From a virus, in the IMG/VR virus record IMGVR_UViG_3300022916_000007, positions 1 through 64,000 of that record: DNA of 64,000 nucleotides, one strand, 5' to 3'. Under the pieces are notes generated by a model, which made no database searches, was not told the DNA's origin, and worked only from the letters and a program-made list of their open reading frames with translations. Position numbers and translations under genes: made by a program. Below, one piece after another: positions 6,440 to 14,917 of this stretch. How positions within the stretch are numbered: the first letter of the stretch is position 1; each line of letters starts with the position of its first letter.

Positions 6440-6470
6440 ATTATATCATATTTCTATTAGTTTGTTAACC
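6440..6470 (-). promoter_or_regulatory. Early-type promoter, near-leaderless
   Basis: The minus strand reads GGTTAACAAA, ten bases, then TATGATATAATG; the -10 TATAAT ends at 6440 and the ATG begins at 6432. The -35 lies inside the last codons of the 6446-6775 gene (S-E-V-V-N-K). Confidence 0.82.
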
Positions 6471-6775
6471 ACTTCTGAATGAATAGCATAATTAAGATCT
6501 AGGCTATCGCTTTTAAAGTTAGCTGATGATCTTACTACGCCAATGTAGTACTCACTTGTTTTAATCATTTTAATTTTTTTTGGAAATAATAATATATCCC
6601 AACCAATTTTTCTTCTATCTAGAATGACTGGGCCATAATAAGTTTGATCTGGAATTGTTATTCCCTTGTAAAGAGCTTGGTGGATGTTAACTTTCCAAAT
6701 CATATCTGCTAATGTTTTTTGATCTAAATTAAGAAAATAAAGATTTAATTCTCCAAGCTTGCTGCCTGACTTCAA
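6446..6775 (-). CDS. GDxVW family protein, diverged (109 aa)
   Basis: The second motif is clear (YYGPVILDRRKIGWDILLFP near residue 46, key part Y-Y-G-P-V-I-L), and DMIWKVNIH near residue 24 replaces GDxVW. The C-terminus SEVVNKLIEI is shared in part with the 1063-1449 protein because both overlap the same promoter sequence. It starts right after the stop of 6776-7114. Confidence 0.72.
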   Translation of the reverse strand: MKSGSKLGELNLYFLNLDQKTLADMIWKVNIHQALYKGITIPDQTYYGPVILDRRKIGWDILLFPKKIKMIKTSEYYIGVVRSSANFKSDSLDLNYAIHSEVVNKLIEI

Positions 6776-7114
6776 TTAAACCCCCTCACTTTCTCCCCAA
6801 AGCTTCTTTCTGTTAGCTAACTGTCGTCTAACTTCCTCTTCCCATTTTTTCTTTTCACTCTCTTCGACTTCTGCCCTAGAAAGATAAAGATCAATAATCT
6901 TTTTAACAAATTTGTCACCATATTTTTGTTTGATTACATTTACATCAACAGTTTTATCAATATCTTGTGCAACGGACATTGGAGTTTCTGCTGTTTTTAT
7001 TGACATCATTTTATTTTGCAATCTCCCCATGAATTCATTTATAATCTTTTGTTTCTCTACATCATTAATGTGTTCTAATATATATTTTTCTATTTGTTTT
7101 TTAGTGTTATTCAT
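6776..7114 (-). CDS. Hypothetical charged helical protein
   Basis: The frame opens at 7132, but ATG 7114 (MNNTKKQIEKYI) overlaps the previous gene less and has GGAG 13 bases upstream. The product is almost all charged helix, with repeated K/E blocks (SRAEVEESEKKKWEEEVRRQ). It is not recognised. It lies between two GDxVW genes. Confidence 0.7.
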   Translation of the reverse strand: MNNTKKQIEKYILEHINDVEKQKIINEFMGRLQNKMMSIKTAETPMSVAQDIDKTVDVNVIKQKYGDKFVKKIIDLYLSRAEVEESEKKKWEEEVRRQLANRKKLWGESEGV

Positions 7115-7337
7115 GCTCAATCGGTTCTCCATTTTTTATTTTCTTTATTTTATCCCAATAAACTAAATGATCATATGTTTGATTTATTGGTTTCGGAATT
7201 TTAACATAATAATAACCATATTTTTTATATTCTGACCCGACTATTTTGCCCACCCCCTCATACCTTTCTATGATGTTCTCAATACATACCCAAATTTTTT
7301 CTGCCACATTAAACTGTACTCTTTTTTTTCTTCTCAT
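7107..7337 (-). CDS. GDxVW family protein (76 aa)
   Basis: NVAEKIWVCIENI (E-K-I-W-V for GDxVW) is followed by YEGVGKIVGSEYKKYGYYYVKIPK. AAAAGGATATTAAAC precedes ATG 7337. It has a very basic start (MRRKKR) and ends before the 6776-7114 gene with an eight-base overlap. Confidence 0.75.
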   Translation of the reverse strand: MRRKKRVQFNVAEKIWVCIENIIERYEGVGKIVGSEYKKYGYYYVKIPKPINQTYDHLVYWDKIKKIKNGEPIEHE

Positions 7338-7339
7338 GT

Positions 7340-7834
7340 TTAATATCCTTTTATAATAATAACTTTTGGGATAATTCCCATCATATATGCAATGTCTAGC
7401 CTTGTGTTACCAGACATTATCCACCAATCATCAGGTGCGTATTCCAAGATAAATGGCATTTTCATTGGTTCATTGTTTTTAAAACCGTCAACAATTGCTT
7501 GGGTAGTTTTTTCGTTTCTAAACTCTGGCCATGATCTATATGATTTTAACAAGCTAGTTAATTGCTTCATATTTTTCGTTCTACTTCTGTTATCAACCAT
7601 TGAGTCTAAGCTTTTAGTTAAGCTAACTATTTCACCATCCTTTACAGCCCTTTCAAAGTCCTCCAAAGTTGGAAAAATATCTCCAAAAGAATATACAATA
7701 TGGTTTTTATACTCAACATCATATTCTAACCTAATTGCATCATGATCAGGCCTTACCCAGTTTGTAAAATTAACATTTCCATTTTGCTCTTGAAGACTTC
7801 CTTGCCATTCTTTAACTAATCTACTTGTTCCCAT
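7340..7834 (-). CDS. ParB-like domain protein (164 aa)
   Basis: The C-terminal part WIMSGNTRLDIAYMMGI (about residues 141-157) matches the ParB/sulfiredoxin-fold signature in which a G-N/H-x-R motif contacts nucleotide or DNA. Such domains occur in phage proteins acting as DNA modifiers, nucleases or NTPases. Upstream residues (FPTLEDFERAVKDGEIVSL) are unassigned. AAGGAA precedes the ATG. The gene overlaps the stop of the zinc-finger gene 7816-8559. Confidence 0.65.
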   Translation of the reverse strand: MGTSRLVKEWQGSLQEQNGNVNFTNWVRPDHDAIRLEYDVEYKNHIVYSFGDIFPTLEDFERAVKDGEIVSLTKSLDSMVDNRSRTKNMKQLTSLLKSYRSWPEFRNEKTTQAIVDGFKNNEPMKMPFILEYAPDDWWIMSGNTRLDIAYMMGIIPKVIIIKGY

Positions 7835-8559
7835 GTCAATTGTTCCTTATTTTGCTTTTTTTCTTTATGTTCTTCCATAATTGTATCAATATCACCGATA
7901 CTATCAAATATTTTATCTGTATCAATGTCATATAATTCTTCTTCTTCAGTAGCAATGTCAGTTCTTTTGTACTCTCTTGTTTCTGAGTCTATTTTTGCCT
8001 TACCCATTCTCCACAACACCCTACAATTAGGACACAAAACAATTGTATTATTTACATTAAACTTAAATCCTTTTTGACCTGGGTATACAATATAATACAT
8101 CATAATAATGTCATCAAACCCACAATTTTCACAAGCAAGCTCAGCCCTCATTAAACTTTCTTGTAGCAGACTTCTTGTTATGTCATCTCTTCTATAATAC
8201 TTTAAAGAGCATTGAATACTACAAAACATTAACCCACCTTTATTTTTCTTCTTTCTCTTTTCATATATCCTTATTCGTATCTCTTCCTCTTTCCCACATT
8301 CAGCACAATTAAAGTTGATATAATTTTCAGGATTCTTTTTTCTTCCTGGCTTTCTGCCAGTCTTCTTTCTTTCCTTTTTGTCTTCCCACCTTTTTTTAGT
8401 TTTCTCTGACCATGTATCATATTGCCCTTCTTTTTTATGTGCTCTGAAAATATGCATTTGTAAAGCTTGAGGGGGAGCATTTTTAAACACACGCTTGCAA
8501 ATAGGGCAAACCCTATCCTTTCTTACTATGTTTCTCTTTTTTTGTTGTGGTTCTTCCAT
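7816..8559 (-). CDS. Multi zinc-finger, HNH-like protein (247 aa)
   Basis: An N-terminal C2H2-like finger (CPICKRVF then H-x-x-x-A-H) is followed by a basic linker (KKTGRKPGRKK), a four-cysteine unit (CAECG and CSIQC) and a third pair (CENCG and CPNCR, residues about 143-180). The last pair is arranged as in HNH/McrA-type nucleases, but the catalytic histidines are not obvious (CPNCRVLW where CPNCH is usual). It may therefore be a DNA-binding relative or an inactive nuclease. The C-terminus is acidic. Confidence 0.65.
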   Translation of the reverse strand: MEEPQQKKRNIVRKDRVCPICKRVFKNAPPQALQMHIFRAHKKEGQYDTWSEKTKKRWEDKKERKKTGRKPGRKKNPENYINFNCAECGKEEEIRIRIYEKRKKKNKGGLMFCSIQCSLKYYRRDDITRSLLQESLMRAELACENCGFDDIIMMYYIVYPGQKGFKFNVNNTIVLCPNCRVLWRMGKAKIDSETREYKRTDIATEEEELYDIDTDKIFDSIGDIDTIMEEHKEKKQNKEQLTWEQVD

Positions 8560-8561
8560 TA

Positions 8562-9026
8562 TTAACCTTTAAAATGTTCTCCTGTCCCGAAGTCTTCAAA
8601 ACCATAATTGCTTGTGACCTTCAATAAGTCTAAAAATTTTAACCTGTCACCACTACCACCAACATCTTCTACAACTTCGTCATAACTATTAAGGTTGAAA
8701 ATTAGATTTGTTCCCCTTTCTAACTCTGTGAAATATATATTCTCCCAACTTCTTAACTTCATCCCCATCATTCCTAGTTTAAGTTCTTTATATGTTATTT
8801 TTTTAGGTGAAAGATTTTCGTACTCTTTTCCATTCCACTCCATAAACAAGCTGCTATCAAAATCAAAAAATATAACATTTTTGCTACTTGCTAACTTTGC
8901 ATAATAAGTATTTTTGACATCGAAACCAACATTTTTAAGTTCACTTAAGAAACTTTCATACTTTTGTTTGTTATCCTCTTTGATTTCTTTAATAATTTTG
9001 TTAATAATTTTCTTATTTAGTTTCAT
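8562..9026 (-). CDS. Hypothetical protein with phage N-terminal helix (154 aa)
   Basis: It begins MKLNKKIINKIIKEIKEDN, a basic amphipathic helix like those at the N-termini of neighbouring 9386-9853 and, loosely, 12330-12818. The body (VIFFDFDSSLFMEWNGKEYE) is unassigned; the DFDSS resembles a HAD motif I, but no other HAD motif is seen. It overlaps the ImmA-like gene by 14 bases. Confidence 0.7.
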   Translation of the reverse strand: MKLNKKIINKIIKEIKEDNKQKYESFLSELKNVGFDVKNTYYAKLASSKNVIFFDFDSSLFMEWNGKEYENLSPKKITYKELKLGMMGMKLRSWENIYFTELERGTNLIFNLNSYDEVVEDVGGSGDRLKFLDLLKVTSNYGFEDFGTGEHFKG

Positions 9027-9393
9027 TTTTTTCCCCTATAAAGTCTTTGTAAAACTCAATTACTTTTTCATAATTATGTTTTTTTAACAATTCTATTGCA
9101 AACAGATCCACTTCATGTTCCAACTCATCGGTACAATCAGTTTCTTTCGTATGTCCCATCAAATAATGTGCTGCTTCATGAGCTTGAATAATTAGCATAT
9201 GTTTTCTTTTAAACCAACTTTGACTTACCTTGTTGCCATCAATAACAATCATTTTATCTTTTGCCATTAAAAAAGCATTAGTGTTTTCAAATGCAACTTT
9301 AAACCAAGAATAATTTTCATGCTTAGGATAAATGATCATTACATTTAATTCACCACAAAATAAACATTTCGAAACTATAAGACCGCTATTCAT
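9013..9393 (-). CDS. ImmA/IrrE-like zincin metallopeptidase (126 aa)
   Basis: The motif HEAAHYLMGH (about residue 72) is the H-E-x-x-H zinc site with a following G-H, as in ImmA/IrrE (M78) peptidases. A downstream ELEHEVDLFAIELL supplies a likely third-ligand Glu/Asp helix. Two cysteines near the start (CLFCGE) may form a half zinc knuckle. No HTH is present, unlike repressor-cleaving relatives. Substrate unknown. Confidence 0.75.
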   Translation of the reverse strand: MNSGLIVSKCLFCGELNVMIIYPKHENYSWFKVAFENTNAFLMAKDKMIVIDGNKVSQSWFKRKHMLIIQAHEAAHYLMGHTKETDCTDELEHEVDLFAIELLKKHNYEKVIEFYKDFIGEKNETK

Positions 9394-9853
9394 TTCTTTC
9401 TAACTCTTTAATTGGGCTATCATCAATTGTAATTTCAGATAAAAGCCAAGGTTTGTTTAATAGTTTTGCTGCATAATATCTGTGATGACCATCTTCCAAC
9501 TGAAACCCTCCACTCTTATATTTTATCTCAATTGGCTCTTTAAATAAAACAGTTTTTGCCCATTCTATGTTATTATTAAATTGTCCGCTTTTTACTTTAA
9601 GATCAATCTCACCTTCTGCAATTTCAAGATCATTGTAAACAATATTTATCATATTTAATGGAACCTTATATTCCCCATCAGATATTCCAAATGCAGCTAA
9701 GTCTAATATGCGAATTGGAACAACCTCTAAGCTATCGTAATCATCTAACATTAATGAATTTTTTGCTTTAACCCTCTTCAACCTCTCTTTAAACTCATTA
9801 TAGTATAATTCTTTTGTTTCTTCTATTATTATTTTTTTTAACAGCTTTTTCAT
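9386..9853 (-). CDS. ParB-like domain protein (155 aa)
   Basis: FQLEDGHHRYYAAKLL (about residues 115-130) is a clear ParB/Srx-type motif (D-G-x-H-R-x-x-A-A). It begins MKKLLKKIIIEETKEL, the same kind of N-terminal helix as 8562-9026. It overlaps the 9853-12258 stop by one base. A role as DNA-binding or modification accessory is possible but not shown. Confidence 0.72.
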   Translation of the reverse strand: MKKLLKKIIIEETKELYYNEFKERLKRVKAKNSLMLDDYDSLEVVPIRILDLAAFGISDGEYKVPLNMINIVYNDLEIAEGEIDLKVKSGQFNNNIEWAKTVLFKEPIEIKYKSGGFQLEDGHHRYYAAKLLNKPWLLSEITIDDSPIKELERNE

Positions 9854-12258
9854 TATTTATCTTTAATAATGTTCTTACTTTTTAGCCACTGAATAAGATC
9901 TTGGTTTGTTATGTTGTTTTCTTCTATCAACTTTACAACATCCACAAATATGTCATGTTTCACTCGAACCTTTACGTTGTGATCCAAGTAAAAATCTTTT
10001 AAAAGATTAAATACACCATCACTATTTTTAAGCTTATTGTTAGATAACAGTTGTTTAACAATTTCAAATATATTTTGTTCTGAAAGATAGTGATATAAAC
10101 TATCTTTATCATATAAATTAACCAAAAATTCTAAAAAGACCTCATTGTCAAAAAGTTTTTCACTAAAATAAGCATGTTTAATAAAATTAAATTTATTATA
10201 ATTAATAAGAACTTTTTCTTTTGGCAATATGTTTGTTATAAAATATATAATATTTTTCCAAACTTGCTCTTTATGTTTTGATAAATGTTTTATTTCTTTA
10301 GGAAGCCTATTGTTTTTGATAACCTTAATTGTACTTATAAACTTATGCAATTTAGCAAATGTATGAAAATAATCTAACATATATTTATGATTATCTAAGT
10401 CATGATTTTTAAACAACTCACTCATAATTGTAATTACATGATATTGTTTATTCTTAAACAACTTTTTAACTTTAAATTTATTGCTACTAAATACAAGAAC
10501 TTGCTCTGGCTCATTGTCATGAATAAAGCCCAGGCCGGGGTCATAAACCCCGTCATAACCTAATATTTTGTTTATTATGACAGACCATCGAGTAGTGTTC
10601 CGACCTCCCTCAGCCAAAATCAAACACAATTTATATATTTTAAACGCATCATATGAAAGCCTTGAATCTCTATGTCGGCTGAACTCATTAATAATTTTAT
10701 CTATAAACTCATTAATGTTTTTGTCTGCAAGACTAAATTTGTTTGCATCAAATGCATATACAACTTTCCTTTTCCTATCTAAAGACAAGCCTTCCCAAAA
10801 ACTCTTTAGCCTTTTAATGTCTTCATTGTAACTTTTTTCAAAATAATTATCAAACCTTAATAACTTAATATCTTTATCTAACTTAGCAATAAATACATTT
10901 TTACGCTCACCTGCATATGGGAGGCTCCACTTAGAAATGTCTGCCCACATTAACTTGATGGGATAAAAATAAATTCCTACTGGAGTGTCAAATTTACCCG
11001 CTGATTTAACATTAATTCCCACCTTAGTTGAGTCTGACATATGTAACATTGCATACGGATCATCAGAGTATGGTTTTAATTGATCAACAATGCTAATTCT
11101 TGGGTCTTCGCCAGTCCTGGCTTCGCTTAGCTGTGCTCTTGGAAACCTCTTTTTCGCATACAAAACCCATTTGTTTTTAATTTTCTCCAAAAACCCATCA
11201 ACATCTTTGATTTTAGCCTCTTGAGCTTGGGGTTTTATAATAGCTTTAAGATATATATTAATTAGTTTAATAAATGATCTCTTTTGCATCTTAGCCATCT
11301 TATATAAGCCAGCAACATATGCTTCAACTTCAGTACTATCTAAATAATACTCTTCTATGTTTTCATTGTTGGACTCATAGCCAACTTTTATGAACTTTTC
11401 AAACCTTTTAGCATCTTGAGAGCTATGTTCTAATTCATGCCTTATTGTGTCTTTAAGGTTCGCTACAATAAGGCTCATTTTTTCCTTAGCGTTCTCCCAC
11501 CGAACCATATCTTTACCCAAAGTTATATCTACAAACAACGCCCCATTATCAGGAATGTATTCTCCACTCATTAATATTGTATCTTTTGGCACCTTTACTT
11601 CTTTAGTATCAGGAGTCACGATATATGCAGCCAAACTTATCCCAGGTATAGATTTATAATGTTTTTCTGGTATTGCAAAATAATTTTCTTCAGTTGCTGA
11701 TCCTTTTAGAAAATAATTGCCTTTTATGTTATTAATCAGTTCATTGATAATAAACCTGGACATATCTGTTGTTTCTTTTTCAAACTTTCCTTCATTGATT
11801 ATGTGGCTTATATTATCTATTTTTTTATCTTTACCCTCTTTATATATGTCGACTTGAACAGCATTAATGCCACCATCCTTTGCAGCCTCTATTTCTTCTT
11901 CATCATCATCATAATGAATTTGAACTCCTAATTCTTTTAATGTGTCAACCTTAAGCTCATTGTTTGTATAATAAATACCATCAACAGGCAATTTATATTG
12001 TTCAACAAACTCTTCTGGTGTTGGATTGTAATTTGGATGATCCATTGAGACACCATAGTTAAAGTTTTGATCACCCCAATCAATTCTTGCAGTAACAATA
12101 TATACTTTATATCCTTTGTTTTTATAACTCTTAAGTTTTTTTATCATCTGTTCAGAAGGCCCTTCAACAACTTGGCCATAATCTGTATCATATTTATATT
12201 TTAACAAAGTAGAGTCAAAATCAAAGCTTACAATATTTTTCGTTTCATCTTTTCGCAT
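9853..12258 (-). CDS. HAD-phosphatase / zincin / unknown-domain fusion (801 aa)
   Basis: Residues about 8-140 are HAD-like: motif I SFDFDST, motif II-like YIVTARID, and a late acidic site HYDDDEEE. Residues about 165-330 hold a zincin motif RHELEHSS (274-278), with STEVEAYVAG downstream giving a likely Glu ligand (312). Residues about 378-470 have DPRISIVDQL, MLHMSDSTKVGIN and TPVGIYFYP, a conserved block that I believe occurs in other phage proteins and whose function I do not know. The remainder is long, helical and lysine-rich. AGGAT precedes ATG 12258. Confidence 0.72.
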   Translation of the reverse strand: MRKDETKNIVSFDFDSTLLKYKYDTDYGQVVEGPSEQMIKKLKSYKNKGYKVYIVTARIDWGDQNFNYGVSMDHPNYNPTPEEFVEQYKLPVDGIYYTNNELKVDTLKELGVQIHYDDDEEEIEAAKDGGINAVQVDIYKEGKDKKIDNISHIINEGKFEKETTDMSRFIINELINNIKGNYFLKGSATEENYFAIPEKHYKSIPGISLAAYIVTPDTKEVKVPKDTILMSGEYIPDNGALFVDITLGKDMVRWENAKEKMSLIVANLKDTIRHELEHSSQDAKRFEKFIKVGYESNNENIEEYYLDSTEVEAYVAGLYKMAKMQKRSFIKLINIYLKAIIKPQAQEAKIKDVDGFLEKIKNKWVLYAKKRFPRAQLSEARTGEDPRISIVDQLKPYSDDPYAMLHMSDSTKVGINVKSAGKFDTPVGIYFYPIKLMWADISKWSLPYAGERKNVFIAKLDKDIKLLRFDNYFEKSYNEDIKRLKSFWEGLSLDRKRKVVYAFDANKFSLADKNINEFIDKIINEFSRHRDSRLSYDAFKIYKLCLILAEGGRNTTRWSVIINKILGYDGVYDPGLGFIHDNEPEQVLVFSSNKFKVKKLFKNKQYHVITIMSELFKNHDLDNHKYMLDYFHTFAKLHKFISTIKVIKNNRLPKEIKHLSKHKEQVWKNIIYFITNILPKEKVLINYNKFNFIKHAYFSEKLFDNEVFLEFLVNLYDKDSLYHYLSEQNIFEIVKQLLSNNKLKNSDGVFNLLKDFYLDHNVKVRVKHDIFVDVVKLIEENNITNQDLIQWLKSKNIIKDK

Positions 12259-12329
12259 AAATTTATCCTAAACAATTAATGTTTCAATATTATAATTATT
12301 ATTTTTTTATATAAAAAGAACTTATATTT

Positions 12330-12818
12330 TCAGTTACTTGAATATTTTTTGATTTTTTCTAAAGTGTTATTATCACTTAATAACAGCGCCAGTCCAGAGT
12401 GTTTTGGGCCTACCTTTAATAACTGCTCATATGTCATCCATTTAAGCTGCTTATTTTCCCAGTTCTTTACAAAGCTTGTTATCTTATTTGGAACAAAGCC
12501 AATAAAGTTTTGATATTCAAAGTTATTACTTGAGTAGTTGTAAACTGGAATTAACTTCATTGGCCCCATATAACCTGTTTCCTCATAAAACTCTCTTTGT
12601 GCCCCCAAGCCTAGTGAACCATCTCCTTCTGTAACCTTACCACCAATTGTTCCCCACGTTCCAGGCTCATCAACATATTCACTTCGTAATGCCAACAATA
12701 TATCCCCAGTATCTTCAGCAACAGCAATGATGCCAGCAGCTTGAACTTTTTCACTAACCTTACTTTCAGCCAAAATATTCCAGCTATTTAATATCTTCTT
12801 ATAATTACAACCTTCCAT
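12330..12818 (-). CDS. Nudix hydrolase (162 aa)
   Basis: The Nudix box is visible as GGKVTEGDGSLGLGAQ followed by REFYEETGY (about residues 59-83). The loop between the first Glu and the R-E is about three residues longer than in the standard box; all catalytic Glu of REFxEExG are present. The N-terminal NYKKILNSWNILAESK looks like a phage targeting-type helix and is not part of the fold. GGGGAAATA precedes the ATG, which overlaps the dUTPase stop. A role in dNTP sanitation or NAD-type cofactor turnover is possible. Confidence 0.85.
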   Translation of the reverse strand: MEGCNYKKILNSWNILAESKVSEKVQAAGIIAVAEDTGDILLALRSEYVDEPGTWGTIGGKVTEGDGSLGLGAQREFYEETGYMGPMKLIPVYNYSSNNFEYQNFIGFVPNKITSFVKNWENKQLKWMTYEQLLKVGPKHSGLALLLSDNNTLEKIKKYSSN

Positions 12819-13267
12819 TATTTCCCCGTACTTCCAAAACCGCCCACCCCACGCTTAGTTTCTTCAAGGTCTGGAACTTCAATAAACTTGGCCTCACAAT
12901 ATTTAACAAAAACAGCTTGTGCAATTTTATCACCACGAATAACTTTTGTTGGAGTTTGTTGTATTTTGTTATACACTTTATGCAAAATAACGCCAATTTC
13001 ACCACGATAATCAGGATCAACAATCCCTGGCGAATTTAAAACAGTAATGCTTTCTTTCAAAGCTAACCCACTCCTTGGCACAATCATCATACAATAGCCT
13101 TCTGGTACTGCCACTGCAAACCCACATTTAATCAAATGAGTTTCTCCAGCAAAAATATTAACATCTTCAAGACTATATAAGTCATATCCAACAGCCGTGT
13201 CTGAAGATTTTGCAGGGGTTACTGCGCTTACTTTGTTTTTTTTGATTGGAATAGTAATAATATTCAT
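12818..13267 (-). CDS. dut: dUTPase (dUTP diphosphatase), 149 aa
   Basis: All five motifs of the trimeric dUTPase are present in order: SDTAVGYDLYS, PRSGLALK, GIVDPDYRGEIGV, GDKIAQAVF, and the C-terminal arm RGVGGFGSTG. Length fits the family. It converts dUTP to dUMP and PPi, keeping uracil out of DNA and feeding ThyX, encoded 2.2 kb upstream in the same gene run. Confidence 0.95.
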   Translation of the reverse strand: MNIITIPIKKNKVSAVTPAKSSDTAVGYDLYSLEDVNIFAGETHLIKCGFAVAVPEGYCMMIVPRSGLALKESITVLNSPGIVDPDYRGEIGVILHKVYNKIQQTPTKVIRGDKIAQAVFVKYCEAKFIEVPDLEETKRGVGGFGSTGK

Positions 13268-13295
13268 ATGAAAATTCTCCTATCTTGTTTTTTTA

Positions 13296-13754
13296 TTATC
13301 TTTTTGAGCGAAGCTCTTCAACATAATGCTCTAAAAGTTTCTTTATCTTTTCTTTAGAATACCATGTCCAAAAATAGGTGGGTCCAGATAACGACTCAAT
13401 AACTTCATCATATGTAATTAATTTAGCATCAATGTTAATAGCATATGCTTCACATTCAAATTTTAACCTAAAATAAGCAAACAGTATTGGAAATGGTAAA
13501 AACAAATACATTAATCCATAAAATGGAAAATATTTTTTATATTGCTCAATATGCTTTTTTTCATGCATTATTATCATAATTTGATATCTTTTTGCAAAGC
13601 TTTCAAACTTTGTTGGCAAATATATTGTTTTCCCCACTGTTGTTGTATATGTAGTCATAAATTTAGGGCAAAATGGTTTTGTAATAAACCCAAGAATCTT
13701 CATTAATAAAGATTCATTCTTATATTTTATTTTATAATCTTTATCCACCATATT
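13296..13754 (-). CDS. Zincin-like protein with membrane segment
   Basis: The frame opens at 13787, but ATG 13754 (MVDKDYKIKY) has GAGG at the right distance. MIIMHEKKHIEQYKKY (H-E-K-K-H) is an H-E-x-x-H zinc motif. A strongly hydrophobic stretch follows (FYGLMYLFLPFPILFAYF), and then FECEAYAINID offers a Glu ligand. The order HExxH, hydrophobic helix, ExxA is common in small phage proteins of this type. It may be a membrane-linked metallopeptidase. Confidence 0.68.
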   Translation of the reverse strand, partial: NMVDKDYKIKYKNESLLMKILGFITKPFCPKFMTTYTTTVGKTIYLPTKFESFAKRYQIMIIMHEKKHIEQYKKYFPFYGLMYLFLPFPILFAYFRLKFECEAYAINIDAKLITYDEVIESLSGPTYFWTWYSKEKIKKLLEHYVEELRSKR

Positions 13755-13820
13755 AAAGACCTCATTTAAAAAATAATTTTTGTTCATAATTATAATTATT
13801 TTAAACTTCTAATAAAATAC

Positions 13821-14150
13821 CTATTTTTTTTCTTGTCGCTTCTTATCTAACTTATATTTTGTCATTAAGAGGCCATAACCTGCAATGTCAAGAAATGGAT
13901 CTTCATTGTGGTTATCTTTATCTGTTGCCACCCTAAACAGTTTGTCAATAATTCTTAAAACTGTTAACATTTCAACATATTGATTTGGGTTGATCCCATT
14001 AGGGTAAAGTACTTTTACTACCTCACTTGACTTTTCGAATGCATTACCATAAGATTCTTGCTTCTTAGTTACAATTTCACCAATTTTTTTGCCAAGCTTT
14101 TCATAATCTGAAAGGCCTCGTGTTTCTTCAACCTTTTTTTGCTCACTCAT
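13821..14150 (-). CDS. Conserved phage protein, possible MazG/Nmad-like (109 aa)
   Basis: The all-helical pattern KKQESYGNAFEKSSEVVKVLYP, IDKLFRVATDK and DPFLDIAGYGLL resembles phage proteins related to nucleotide-modification or MazG-like pyrophosphohydrolases (key residues Y-G-N, D-K-L-x-R, D-I-A-G-Y). The assignment is from memory of the pattern and tentative. GGAGGAAAAAA precedes the ATG. It sits among the dNTP genes. Confidence 0.55.
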   Translation of the reverse strand: MSEQKKVEETRGLSDYEKLGKKIGEIVTKKQESYGNAFEKSSEVVKVLYPNGINPNQYVEMLTVLRIIDKLFRVATDKDNHNEDPFLDIAGYGLLMTKYKLDKKRQEKK

Positions 14151-14562
14151 TTTTTTCCTCCATCAACTCTATTTCTATTTCTTTAAAAACCTCATATTTG
14201 CTAAACATAGTGTTTATTAAATATATTTTTTCATTGTTATATACATTGTGCATCATCATATTAAAGATTTCTTTGCTGATCTCTCCTTGGATATCTCCTT
14301 GAATCGTAGAATAAACATTAACATTAATGTCTTTTATTTTTTTTGCTGTTGGTGCTGATGCTGGTGCGTACCAACTTTCATTAATTTTTTTTTGGTCAGT
14401 TTTTGAAATTATACAAATTTTATATTGGCTTTTCTCAATATCCCATTTGGAAACCCTATCAACAAATCCTAAGCCCTTGTAGTCAGCATTGTTAACCCAA
14501 ACATAATCACCTTCTTTAAACTGATAGCTTTTATTGGGTATATTTATAGTAATATCGTTCAT
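14143..14562 (-). CDS. GDxVW family protein, long (139 aa)
   Basis: YQFKEGDYVWVNNADYKGLGFVDRV carries both motifs close together (key parts E-G-D-Y-V-W-V and Y-K-G-L-G-F-V). The C-terminal 60 residues (YSTIQGDIQGEISKEIF and an acidic end) are an extension not seen in other members. It overlaps the next gene by eight bases. Confidence 0.82.
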   Translation of the reverse strand: MNDITINIPNKSYQFKEGDYVWVNNADYKGLGFVDRVSKWDIEKSQYKICIISKTDQKKINESWYAPASAPTAKKIKDINVNVYSTIQGDIQGEISKEIFNMMMHNVYNNEKIYLINTMFSKYEVFKEIEIELMEEKNE

Positions 14563-14569
14563 AATTTAA

Positions 14570-14917
14570 TTATAATTCAAGTTCTTCAATTTCTAAAGGA
14601 AAATCAATGGCCTTTTTGCCATCCTTTGAAAGAAATGCCAAGTTGTTTTCTCTCACTAAAACAGTTGTTGCATCTTTTTTAATCTCATCATTATGTAAAG
14701 TCAACTCCCCAGTTTCTTTATCGACATACAAAACAAAAATACTGTCAAGCCTACATTGGTATACATTGTCAAACTTAGAATCAATTTTTCGTAAATTGTT
14801 TTCATAAAAATCATAAACTGTTTTTATGTTTTTGTAAGAGTGAATGTTAACAACCTTTTGTGATGCCATTTGTTTTTTAATGGTTTCAATTTGATCTGGC
14901 TTAATTAATGTTAACAT
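14570..14917 (-). CDS. Hypothetical protein (115 aa)
   Basis: AAAGGAGGTTAA precedes ATG 14917. The start (MLTLIKPDQIETIKKQM) is helical, and the second half looks like beta strands (LDSIFVLYVDKETGELTLH). No known motif or family is recognised. It lies between GDxVW genes. Confidence 0.75.
   Translation of the reverse strand: MLTLIKPDQIETIKKQMASQKVVNIHSYKNIKTVYDFYENNLRKIDSKFDNVYQCRLDSIFVLYVDKETGELTLHNDEIKKDATTVLVRENNLAFLSKDGKKAIDFPLEIEELEL

Noticed and set aside
7816-8559. Active HNH homing endonuclease
   Set aside because: The cysteine pairs fit, but the catalytic histidines are missing or not identifiable, so only a zinc-binding HNH-like protein is called.
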